Translations under genes and position numbers: made by a program
Notes under the pieces: model-generated
The model's database searches: none
Told to the model about the DNA's origin: nothing
What the model saw: only the letters and a program-made list of their open reading frames with translations
Origin: Gammaproteobacteria bacterium
Lineage (GTDB): Bacteria > Pseudomonadota > Gammaproteobacteria > Steroidobacterales > Steroidobacteraceae
Direction: 5' to 3'
DNA: 35,719 nt
NCBI GenBank assembly: GCA_009692285.1
Contig: SHZO01000005.1
Span: 1 to 35,719 of the forward strand
Shown: positions 27,217 through 34,977 of the stretch, in pieces
Layout: each line of letters starts with the position of its first letter
How positions within the stretch are numbered: position 1 is the stretch's first letter

Positions 27217-27253
27217 AATCTTGCTTTAAATACACCTTGCTCGGATTTAACTT

Positions 27254-28228
27254 ATGCATACTTCTATTCGCCACGACTGGCACACCGAAGAGGTAGAAGC
27301 GCTCTTCGCGTTACCTTTTCAGGAACTAATTTTTCAGGCTCAAAGCGTACATCGCGAATATCAAACCCCCAATACCATCCAAATGAGCACACTGCTTTCG
27401 GTTAAAACTGGCGCCTGCCCTGAGGACTGCGCTTATTGCCCACAAAGCATTCGCTACGACACAGGCTTAAATAACGAAGCGCTCATGGCTGTTGAAGATG
27501 TCCGAGCACGTGCGCAGGCAGCGCGTGAAGCTGGTGCTACTCGCTTTTGTATGGGTGCTGCTTGGCGCTCCCCTAAGAAACGCGATATGGAAGTGATGGT
27601 TGCGATGATTAGTGAGGTCCGCATACTAGGTATGGAGACTTGCGCAACGTTGGGAATGCTCACCCGCGAGCAAGCTCAACAGCTAAGAGCCGCGGGTCTG
27701 GATTACTACAACCACAACATCGACACTTCTCCTGAATTTTACGAAGACATTATAAGTACACGCAACTTCCAAGATCGTCTTGATACCCTAGATGCAGTGC
27801 GCGAAGCGGGTATGAATGTATGCTGTGGAGGTATTGTGGGTATGGGGGAAACTGTGCGCGATCGTGCACGTATGCTTCAAGTCTTAGCAAATCTCGCACA
27901 ACATCCGGAAAGTGTTCCGATTAATCAATTGGTGCCTGTCCCTGGCACTCCTTTAGCAAATCGTGCGGCCATTGATCCTTTTGATTTTATTCGCACGATA
28001 GCGGTTGCGCGTTTAATAATGCCACTTGCCGCTGTGCGCCTATCCGCGGGGCGTGAACAAATGTCCGATGAACTACAGGCTCTTGCATTTCTTGCTGGTG
28101 CTAATTCTATTTTTTATGGTGAAAAACTGCTCACTACAGGCAATCCTGATGTTCAACATGATCGCCAATTGTTTTCTAGGCTAGGCATCCATACTGCTGC
28201 CGGAGGGGTCGGTGCGCTGCACACCTGA
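27254..28228 (+). CDS. bioB: Biotin synthase
   Basis: Radical SAM enzyme that inserts sulfur into dethiobiotin to form biotin, the last step. The 324 residues hold the cluster motif '[10 protein letters not shown]' (Cys55, Cys59, Cys62), '[13 protein letters not shown]', 'CATLGML', '[13 protein letters not shown]' and '[12 protein letters not shown]', with Cys ligands and Arg ('[10 protein letters not shown]') for the [2Fe-2S] sulfur donor. It leads the bioB-F-H-C-D operon, with a probable BirA site upstream. The ATG is nine bases after a modest GGA. Confidence 0.97.
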   Translation: MHTSIRHDWHTEEVEALFALPFQELIFQAQSVHREYQTPNTIQMSTLLSVKTGACPEDCAYCPQSIRYDTGLNNEALMAVEDVRARAQAAREAGATRFCMGAAWRSPKKRDMEVMVAMISEVRILGMETCATLGMLTREQAQQLRAAGLDYYNHNIDTSPEFYEDIISTRNFQDRLDTLDAVREAGMNVCCGGIVGMGETVRDRARMLQVLANLAQHPESVPINQLVPVPGTPLANRAAIDPFDFIRTIAVARLIMPLAAVRLSAGREQMSDELQALAFLAGANSIFYGEKLLTTGNPDVQHDRQLFSRLGIHTAAGGVGALHT

Positions 28229-29360
28229 GGCGGTACAAACGGCTCTACAAAAAATAGATGCCCGTCACTTAAGACGTCAGCGCGAGCCTGCTTTAGATCA
28301 CTGTGTAAATTTTTGCAGCAACGACTATTTAAATCTTTCAACACACCCACAGATTGGGGCCGCAATGGCCGAATGTGCGCTGCTAACGGGCGTAGGTGCT
28401 GGCGCCTCACATCTAGTCAGTGGTCACGGTATTGAGCACGAAGCGCTCGAGTGTGAACTAGCCATCTTTACTAAACGCGAACGTACATTGGTATTCTCAA
28501 GTGGCTATATGGCCAACTTAGGAGTCATAGGCGCCTTAGCTCAACGCAACGATTTAATCTTAGAAGATCGTCTTAATCATGCTTCTTTAATTGATGCAGG
28601 CTTACTGGCTCGTACTCGAAATTTTGAAAGATATCCTCATGGAGATCATGCAGTCGCTGGCGCAAAGCTTTCTACACATTTACTTGCACACCCTGCATCA
28701 AGTGCTCTCTTAATAACTGATGCCGTATTTAGTATGGATGGTGATATTGCGCCGTTGGCTGCTTTGGCTACACACGCTCTTGCCCATCAAGCATGGCTAA
28801 TTGTTGATGATGCACATGGATTTGGAGTGCTGGGAAAAAATGGAGGTGGGTGCTGTGAGCTTTTAGGACTCAATTCACGCGAGGTACCAGTATTAATTGG
28901 TACATTAGGCAAAGCCTTTGGAACCTTTGGGGCTTTTGTTGCTGGTGATGCTGATTTAATTGAGCTCCTAATGCAGCGCGCACGTAGCTACATTTATACA
29001 ACTGCGCTACCTCCACCGGTAGCAGCTGCCACTCGTGTCGCACTACGATTGATTCAAGAAGAGCCTCAGCGACGCTTTCATTTACACGATCTAATCGATA
29101 CATTTAAAATAGGCGCAGCTCGGCGTGGTCTTCCGCTCATGGAATCTAATACAGCAATTCAGCCTATCATTTTAGGATCATCACAAAAAGCAGTACAAGC
29201 CAGCGCACGCTTACGTGATGCAGGTTATAGAGTTGCCGCTATACGCCCACCTACAGTCCCTCAAGATAGCGCACGACTACGCGTCACGCTTAGCGCAGGG
29301 CACACTCACAAACAAGTAGAGGGTCTATTAAATGCGCTTGTAGTAACGCTTGGCATGTAA
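28212..29360 (+). CDS. bioF: 8-amino-7-oxononanoate synthase
   Basis: PLP enzyme that joins pimeloyl-ACP (or -CoA) with alanine. The 382 residues show '[14 protein letters not shown]', '[19 protein letters not shown]', '[14 protein letters not shown]', '[12 protein letters not shown]' with the cofactor-binding Asp and His (200, 202), and the Schiff-base Lys234 in '[11 protein letters not shown]'. The GTG start at 28212 overlaps the end of bioB by 17 bp and has GGAGG five bases upstream, inside bioB, so the start is well supported. Confidence 0.96.
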   Translation: MRCTPEAVQTALQKIDARHLRRQREPALDHCVNFCSNDYLNLSTHPQIGAAMAECALLTGVGAGASHLVSGHGIEHEALECELAIFTKRERTLVFSSGYMANLGVIGALAQRNDLILEDRLNHASLIDAGLLARTRNFERYPHGDHAVAGAKLSTHLLAHPASSALLITDAVFSMDGDIAPLAALATHALAHQAWLIVDDAHGFGVLGKNGGGCCELLGLNSREVPVLIGTLGKAFGTFGAFVAGDADLIELLMQRARSYIYTTALPPPVAAATRVALRLIQEEPQRRFHLHDLIDTFKIGAARRGLPLMESNTAIQPIILGSSQKAVQASARLRDAGYRVAAIRPPTVPQDSARLRVTLSAGHTHKQVEGLLNALVVTLGM

Positions 29361-29410
29361 TAGCAATAAACTTTATTAAAATTACTTCTCACAAAAAACC
29401 TGCTCTAGTC

Positions 29411-30139
29411 TTGCTACATGGTTGGGGACTAAACCTTAAAGTTTTCGATACTTTATGCGAGCACCTAGATGATTTTAATATCACGTGCTTAGATTTGCCA
29501 GGACATGGTCGCGCTGCGGTGCCTAGTATATTGGAACAAAAAAATTGGAATATCTCTACCGTAGCTAAGATTTTACTTGACCAAATGCCACCTAAAGCAA
29601 TTGTACTTGGCTGGTCTTTGGGCGCTACAATTGCTTTAGAAATTGCTAAAAACGCGGCGCATAGAGTAAATTCTCTAGTTTTAGTAAGTGCAACACCACG
29701 CTTTACTATAGACGATGATTGGCCGTATGGAACTACAGAATCGTTGTTAAATGTTTTTGCACATAATCTAATGAAAAACCACCTCCATAGCATCAATAAG
29801 TTTTTAGAGCTTCAAGTACGAGGTAGTATTAGAGCCGCTGAGAATTTACTGCAATTAAAACTCGCGCTACAAGCGCAAGGAGCGTGCTCCCCGACTGTTC
29901 TACGTAATTCTCTGCAATTATTGTACTGCACTGATCTACGCGTACATTTAAAAAATATCAAGACTCCCACTTTAGTTATTGCAGGACAATATGATCGCGT
30001 CACGCATCCAATGGCCTGCGCAAGCTTAGCTAAAATGCTGCCAAATGCTCGTTATCTTGAAATTCGTAGGGGTGGGCACGTCCCATTTCTTTCTCACCCT
30101 GTTGAATTTTGTACTGCACTAAAAGAGTTTACCTTATGA
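29411..30139 (+). CDS. bioH: Pimeloyl-ACP methyl ester esterase (start uncertain)
   Basis: Alpha/beta hydrolase that removes the methyl group from pimeloyl-ACP methyl ester after chain building. It shows the oxyanion strand 'LLHGWGLN', the nucleophile elbow 'LGWSLGATIAL', the catalytic Asp in 'GQYDRVTHP' and the His in 'RGGHVPF'. From the first standard start, TTG at 29411, it has 242 residues but lacks the first beta strand. That strand is encoded just upstream in frame (INFIKITSHKKPALV from 29366) with no ATG, GTG or TTG before it back to the stop at 29291. True translation may begin at the ATA at 29366 or the ATT at 29375, or a sequence error may be present. It ends overlapping bioC by 4 bp. 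Confidence 0.85.
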   Translation: MLHGWGLNLKVFDTLCEHLDDFNITCLDLPGHGRAAVPSILEQKNWNISTVAKILLDQMPPKAIVLGWSLGATIALEIAKNAAHRVNSLVLVSATPRFTIDDDWPYGTTESLLNVFAHNLMKNHLHSINKFLELQVRGSIRAAENLLQLKLALQAQGACSPTVLRNSLQLLYCTDLRVHLKNIKTPTLVIAGQYDRVTHPMACASLAKMLPNARYLEIRRGGHVPFLSHPVEFCTALKEFTL

Positions 30140-31035
30140 GAAATCTTTTTGATCATCGTGCAATCGCGCGTTCTTTTGGTCGTGCAAGTAAAAGCTATGA
30201 TGCCGCTGCTGAAATACAAAGAATAGCGCGCACAGAGTTGCTTGAAAGATTAAATAATTTTAAATTAAAACCCGAGAAGATTTTAGATTTAGGTGCAGGT
30301 ACTGGCGCAGCCAGTATGGCGCTGAAGCGTAGATATCCAAATGCTAATGTGATTGCACTTGATTTTGCGCCGGCCATGTTAGTAACTTCAGGGCAGCATT
30401 TAAATTGGCGCGCTCGTTTGCTCAGTGGGCGCTTCAGTCCGTCTTTCCTCCGCGTCGCTGGAACCGCCCATAAACTTCCACTTAAAGAGTCTTGTGTGGA
30501 TTTAATTTTTAGCAACTTAATGCTGCAATGGTGCGATAATTTAGATGACGTGCTAATTGAAATAAGGCGCGTTTTAGCCCCAGGCGGAGTTTTTATATTT
30601 AGTACTTTTGGACCTTCTACTCTTAAAGAATTGCGCATTGCTTTTGCCCTAGTCGATACCCACCCTCACGTTAATACATTTGTTGATATGCATGATTTGG
30701 GCGGCGCGCTTGGTCGTGCGGGATTTCAAGAGCCGGTATTAGATATTGATCGACACCTGCAGAAGTACCCTGATGTAATGACCTTATTGCGTGAACTTAA
30801 AGCTATCGGGGCCGGTAACGCTATGCAGGGTCGATCTCGTGGTCTTACTGGCCGTGTCCGATTTGCCCAAATGCAAAATGAGTACACTGCGTTGTCAGAC
30901 TCCCCTTTAAGTATTCCAGTAACTTGGGATATTATTTATGCGAGTAGCTTCTCTCCGCAGAGCCCTAAATTTGTCGCTGCTACAGGGGCAACAGAGATTA
31001 AGGTCCCTTTGAACCAAATAGGGTGGCGCAGGTGA
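30136..31035 (+). CDS. bioC: Malonyl-ACP O-methyltransferase
   Basis: SAM-dependent methyltransferase that caps the malonyl carboxyl so fatty-acid enzymes can build the pimeloyl chain. The 299 residues begin 'MRNLFDHRAIARSFGRAS', the usual BioC N-terminus, followed by motif I 'ILDLGAGTGAAS' (Asp51-Gly57), 'VIALDFAPAML', 'DLIFSNLMLQWCDN' and 'LAPGGVFIFSTFGPSTLKEL'. The ATG at 30136 overlaps the bioH stop as ATGA; the frame is open nine codons earlier (30109), but that lies inside bioH and lacks family likeness. Together with bioH it makes the E. coli-type BioC/BioH route to pimelate. Confidence 0.95.
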   Translation: MRNLFDHRAIARSFGRASKSYDAAAEIQRIARTELLERLNNFKLKPEKILDLGAGTGAASMALKRRYPNANVIALDFAPAMLVTSGQHLNWRARLLSGRFSPSFLRVAGTAHKLPLKESCVDLIFSNLMLQWCDNLDDVLIEIRRVLAPGGVFIFSTFGPSTLKELRIAFALVDTHPHVNTFVDMHDLGGALGRAGFQEPVLDIDRHLQKYPDVMTLLRELKAIGAGNAMQGRSRGLTGRVRFAQMQNEYTALSDSPLSIPVTWDIIYASSFSPQSPKFVAATGATEIKVPLNQIGWRR

Positions 31036-31724
31036 GAGGGGTCTTCATAGCAGGCACGGACACAAACGTGGGCAAAACTTGGGTTGCCTGCCAGCTATTA
31101 GTCAACGCCCGCACCGTCGGGATAAATGTGGCGGCGATGAAACCCATAGCTAGTGGTAGTTTTGGTTTTAAAAATGATGATGCAGTAGCACTCATAAACG
31201 CCGCCGAAAGCGAAGAGCCGTACGAACTTATTAACCCCTACAACTTCACACTCCCTATTTCACCTCATTTAGCAGCGCAAGAAGCGGGCCAGACCATTGA
31301 CCTCCAAGTCATTTGCAGCGCAGCTACCAAACTAGAAAAAAACGGTGCCTGGCTGGTTGTAGAAGGAGCGGGTGGTTGGCTGACCCCCATTAGCCTCCAT
31401 CACACCATGGCTGATGTTGCACGAATCCTGAATCTGCCTGTGATCCTAGTAGTAGGGATGCGGTTAGGCTGTTTAAGTCATGCCTTACTAAGTGCCGCAG
31501 CTATTACCACATCCGGCTTACGCCTTGCCGGCTGGGTGGCCAATTCATTACCACGAAATCAAACTAATAAAATGTTGAAAGAATCTGAAAATATAGCCAC
31601 TTTAAGTACTCTCTTAGCGGAACCGCCGTTAGCTTACTTTGCACAGGATGATTCGAGCGCTACTACTCAGCATCAAGCCGCTACGGCCATCGCTCGCCTA
31701 CTGGGTAATAATAAAAATAGGTAG
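31032..31724 (+). CDS. bioD: Dethiobiotin synthetase
   Basis: ATP-dependent closure of the ureido ring to make dethiobiotin. It has 230 residues with the P-loop 'GTDTNVGKTWVA' (Lys15), 'MKPIASG' with the conserved Lys, 'VVEGAGGWLTPI', and 'GMRLGCLSHALLSAAAI', and a nucleotide-specificity motif near 'WVANSLP'. The GTG at 31032 overlaps the bioC stop as GTGA and has AGGG eight bases upstream; the GTG at 31023 is too close to that site. It closes the bioBFHCD operon. bioA, needed between bioF and bioD steps, is not in the window. Confidence 0.94.
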   Translation: MRGVFIAGTDTNVGKTWVACQLLVNARTVGINVAAMKPIASGSFGFKNDDAVALINAAESEEPYELINPYNFTLPISPHLAAQEAGQTIDLQVICSAATKLEKNGAWLVVEGAGGWLTPISLHHTMADVARILNLPVILVVGMRLGCLSHALLSAAAITTSGLRLAGWVANSLPRNQTNKMLKESENIATLSTLLAEPPLAYFAQDDSSATTQHQAATAIARLLGNNKNR

Positions 31725-31796
31725 CGTTTCATGTTCCCGCTGACCTGAGCAGCAGTTAGAATTCGCGCCAAATTAGTTAATAGCCCCGAGTACAAC

Positions 31797-32633
31797 ATGC
31801 CCAGACACGCTCCTTCTTCTCTTAGCGCCTACATCGCTCTAGCTTTAGGTGCTCTGGCTCCCTTGAGTGCCCAAGCCGGTTGGGGCGATCTCAATATGAC
31901 GCCTGGGGTAACAGCACTATCCAAAGAAATCTATTCTTTACACATGATGGTCTTTTTCTGGTGTGTTGCCATAGGCATCTTTGTCTTTGGATGGATGATT
32001 TGGTCATTGATAGCGTTTCGTAAATCAGCAGGCGCCATCCCTGATGTCACTTTGCTTCACAGCACTAAAGTCGAAATTATTTGGACTATAATTCCAATCA
32101 TTATCCTAATCCTTATGGCTATACCAGCCGCACGAACTTTAATCTCTATCGAAGATGCCCGTAATACAGAGTTAACCATTAAAGCCACTGGTTATCAATG
32201 GCGGTGGCAATACACTTACCTTGACGATGACATCAGCTTTTTCTCCTCGTTAGATCGCAAAAGCAATGTGGCACGCCAGCTGCAATCGGGCATTGACCCC
32301 AATACAGTTCCTAATTATTTACGTGATGTTGATAAGCCACTCGTAGTTCCAGAAGACACTAAAGTTCGTATGCTATTAACAGCACAAGATGTTATTCATG
32401 CTTGGTGGGTCCCTGAGTTTGGTCTGAAAAAAGACGCTATCCCTGGCAACATCAATGAGCTCTGGTTCAAAGTTGAAGCTGGAAAAACCGGTATCTATCG
32501 AGGTCAATGCGTTGAGCTTTGCGGTCGTGACCATGGCTTTATGCCCATCGTAGTAAAAGTTGTCAGTAAAGCAGACTATAAGATTTGGGTTGCGCAGCAA
32601 AAAGCTGCGCGCCTCGCGGCTAATATTCTTTAA
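31797..32633 (+). CDS. coxB: Cytochrome c oxidase subunit II
   Basis: Carries the CuA centre that takes electrons from cytochrome c. The 278 residues have a signal peptide (cleavage near 'LSAQA-GWG'), two membrane helices (about 48-73 and 93-114), and a periplasmic cupredoxin domain with 'GYQWRWQYTY' and all CuA ligands: His201, Cys238, Glu240, Cys242, His246 and Met249 in 'CVELCGRDHGFM'. Unlike many beta-/gammaproteobacterial relatives it has no fused C-terminal cytochrome c domain. It opens the cox cluster, 72 bp after bioD; no clear promoter was recognised. Confidence 0.97.
   Translation: MPRHAPSSLSAYIALALGALAPLSAQAGWGDLNMTPGVTALSKEIYSLHMMVFFWCVAIGIFVFGWMIWSLIAFRKSAGAIPDVTLLHSTKVEIIWTIIPIIILILMAIPAARTLISIEDARNTELTIKATGYQWRWQYTYLDDDISFFSSLDRKSNVARQLQSGIDPNTVPNYLRDVDKPLVVPEDTKVRMLLTAQDVIHAWWVPEFGLKKDAIPGNINELWFKVEAGKTGIYRGQCVELCGRDHGFMPIVVKVVSKADYKIWVAQQKAARLAANIL
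32592..32610 (+). other. Perfect hairpin in the 3' end of coxB
   Basis: GCGCAGC and GCTGCGC form a perfect 7-bp stem with an AAAAA loop, about 20 bases before the coxB stop. It has no T-run. It could protect or set processing of the coxB-coxA transcript; it could also reflect the repeated Ala/Gln/Lys codons. Confidence 0.4.
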
Positions 32634-32683
32634 TTAACATGGCTTTATAATAATTTATATTACAGATCAAGAGTACGCAGAAA

Positions 32684-34291
32684 ATGTCTAATGTTACACA
32701 CGCTGATCATGCCCTAGATCATGACGATCACAAGCCGCAAGGAATCAAACGCTGGCTGTTCGCGACCAACCACAAAGATATCGGCACTATGTATCTGGTG
32801 TTTTCTTGCCTGATGTTCTTCGCTGGTGGCACTATGGCTCTGATAATCCGCGCAGAACTTTTTCAGCCTGGTTTGCAATTTGTAGACCCTGGGTTTTACA
32901 ACTCTATGACCACAATGCACGCACTATTGATGATCTTTGGTGCGGTGATGCCTGCTTGGACTGGTTTGGCTAACTGGATGATCCCTCTGCAAGTAGGAGC
33001 CCCAGATATGGCGTTACCTCGTTTGAATAATTTTAGCTTCTGGTTGCTGCCCTTTGCATTCACTTTGCTGCTCCTCACTTTGTTTGTCCCTGGTGGTGCT
33101 CCGGCTGGAGGTTGGACTTTATATCCACCGCTTTCTTTACAAGCTGGTGATAGCTTTCCACTGACAATCTTTGCGATACATCTCATGGGAGCTTCTTCAA
33201 TTCTTGGCGCTATCAATGTCATCGTGACCATCATGAATATGCGTGCGCCGGGTGTTAGCCTGCTGCGTATGCCTCTGTTTTGTTGGACTTGGTTGATTAC
33301 TGCTTACTTACTTATAGCAGTAATGCCGGTTCTTGCTGGTGCAGTAACCATGTTGCTCACCGATCATTTTTTTGGCACAACTTTCTTCACTGCGGCTGGT
33401 GGTGGTGACCCAGTCATGTTTCAACACATTTTCTGGTTCTTCGGTCATCCTGAAGTTTATATCCTTATTCTTCCAGCCTTCGGCATAGTCTCTGAAATTA
33501 TTCCCACGTTCTCACGCAAACCTTTGTTCGGTTTTGAAGCGATGGTATACGCCTCAGCATCTATCGCCTTCTTGTCATTCATTGTTTGGGCACATCACAT
33601 GTTCACCGTAGGCATGCCACTGGCAGGGCAGTTATTCTTTATGCTCTCAACCATGTTGATAGCTATCCCTACAGGCGTGAAGGTCTTTAATTGGTGCGCC
33701 ACTATGTGGAAGGGGTCCATCAGTTTTGAAACGCCTATGCTCTTTGCTTTAGCATTTTTATTCTTATTCACGATCGGTGGCTTCTCAGGTTTGATGCTCG
33801 CTATTGTGCCTGCAGACTTTCAATACCAAGACACCTACTTTGTTGTTGCACACTTCCACTATGTGTTAGTGCCTGGCTCGATCTTCTCGATCATGGCAGG
33901 CGTTTACTACTGGCTACCTAAATGGACTGGTCGCATGTATAACGAAACTGTAGGCAAGATTCATTTCTGGCTCTCCGCAATTGGTGTCAATATACTGTTT
34001 TTTCCACAGCATTTTTTAGGACTGGCTGGCATGCCGCGCCGCATTCCTGATTATGCAACCCAGTTTGCGGACTGGAATATGGTGTCCTCCATCGGGGCCT
34101 TTATCTTTGGTTTTTCACAGTTGCTATTTGTTTACGTCATCGTAAATACGGTACGTTCTGGTAAAAAAGCAACTCAGCGTCCTTGGGATGGCGGTCGCGG
34201 TCTTGAATGGGAATTACCTTCACCGGCGCCTTATCACAGTTGGAGCACTCCACCCTCTGAAGAAATAATCAACCGCAGTAGCGCAAACTGA
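32684..34291 (+). CDS. coxA: Cytochrome c oxidase subunit I (aa3 type)
   Basis: Catalytic core that reduces oxygen and pumps protons. It has 535 residues and about twelve membrane helices. The heme ligands are His79 ('TMHALLM') and His390/His392 ('VAHFHYVL'); CuB ligands are His255, with the cross-linking Tyr259, in 'GHPEVY', and His304-His305 ('WAHHMF'). The D-path Asp108 ('GAPDMALPRLNN'), Glu257 of PEVY as the K-path-adjacent residue in this numbering, and Lys333 ('PTGVKVFNW') point to an A-family oxidase. It lies 50 bp after coxB, and its stop overlaps the next small gene as ATGA. Confidence 0.97.
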   Translation: MSNVTHADHALDHDDHKPQGIKRWLFATNHKDIGTMYLVFSCLMFFAGGTMALIIRAELFQPGLQFVDPGFYNSMTTMHALLMIFGAVMPAWTGLANWMIPLQVGAPDMALPRLNNFSFWLLPFAFTLLLLTLFVPGGAPAGGWTLYPPLSLQAGDSFPLTIFAIHLMGASSILGAINVIVTIMNMRAPGVSLLRMPLFCWTWLITAYLLIAVMPVLAGAVTMLLTDHFFGTTFFTAAGGGDPVMFQHIFWFFGHPEVYILILPAFGIVSEIIPTFSRKPLFGFEAMVYASASIAFLSFIVWAHHMFTVGMPLAGQLFFMLSTMLIAIPTGVKVFNWCATMWKGSISFETPMLFALAFLFLFTIGGFSGLMLAIVPADFQYQDTYFVVAHFHYVLVPGSIFSIMAGVYYWLPKWTGRMYNETVGKIHFWLSAIGVNILFFPQHFLGLAGMPRRIPDYATQFADWNMVSSIGAFIFGFSQLLFVYVIVNTVRSGKKATQRPWDGGRGLEWELPSPAPYHSWSTPPSEEIINRSSAN

Positions 34292-34401
34292 TGAAAGCCG
34301 ATCAAAAGCGTACCATTCGTCTTAATGCATTATTACTAGGCGGTGTTGCCTTAAGTTTTTACCTTGGCTTCATCTTAATGGCTGTACTAGGAGTCCAATA
34401 G
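34291..34401 (+). CDS. Cytochrome oxidase small assembly protein (36 aa)
   Basis: A 36-codon gene. It starts with the ATG that overlaps the coxA stop (ATGA) and ends 3 bp before cox11. The protein is a short basic head (MKADQKRTIRLN) followed by one membrane helix (about residues 13-34, rich in Leu, Gly, Val, Phe). Its size, position between coxA and cox11, and layout match the small membrane protein annotated at this spot in betaproteobacteria as a cytochrome oxidase small assembly protein. Tight coupling to coxA supports translation. Confidence 0.85.
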   Translation: MKADQKRTIRLNALLLGGVALSFYLGFILMAVLGVQ

Positions 34402-34404
34402 GCC

Positions 34405-34968
34405 ATGGAGTCTTTGCAACACAAAAACCGCCAACTCACGTTGCGTCTACTAGGCTTTGCCTGTGGTGCATTTTTATTTGTTTTTGCTTTGGTTCCGCTA
34501 TATGACGTGCTGTGCGACATCATAGGCGTAGGTAACCAAAAAAACCTATTGCAACGCTCTTCTGCGCCCTTGACTGCGCTGCAATCGGCAGTCGCAAATG
34601 ATTCACGCAGGGTCACAGTAGAATTTATTGCTGTATTACCCGATATTGGGATTTGGGAATTTCATCCCCTCGTTAAGAGCCTGCAAGTACAGACAGGCCG
34701 CCTTTATGAAGCAAACTTTATTGCACACAATCTCTCTGGGCGCCCCCAAATTGCTCAAGCAATTCCAAATATTGCGCCAAGTAAAGCAACTGCATACTTT
34801 CGGAAAACAGAATGCTTTTGTTTTACACCACAAAGATTTGCAATAAATGAAAAGAAAACTATGCCAATACGTTTTGTAATTGATCCGGCACTACCTAGCT
34901 ATCTAGACCGCGTCACACTTTCTTATTCTTTTTATGACAACTCGATGCGCACTGCTGCGCTGAACTAG
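34405..34968 (+). CDS. ctaG: Cytochrome c oxidase assembly protein Cox11/CtaG
   Basis: Copper chaperone for the CuB site of subunit I. The 187 residues have an N-terminal membrane anchor (about 12-31), 'VPLYDVLCDIIGVGNQ' with a conserved Cys37, then a periplasmic immunoglobulin-like domain with the copper-binding 'ECFCF' (Cys137, Cys139), and 'MPIRFVIDPALP' before the end. The usual 'NKxxCFCFxxQ' pattern appears as 'FRKTECFCFTPQ'. It sits 3 bp after the small gene and 9 bp before coxIII. Confidence 0.96.
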   Translation: MESLQHKNRQLTLRLLGFACGAFLFVFALVPLYDVLCDIIGVGNQKNLLQRSSAPLTALQSAVANDSRRVTVEFIAVLPDIGIWEFHPLVKSLQVQTGRLYEANFIAHNLSGRPQIAQAIPNIAPSKATAYFRKTECFCFTPQRFAINEKKTMPIRFVIDPALPSYLDRVTLSYSFYDNSMRTAALN

Positions 34969-34977
34969 GAAAACATC

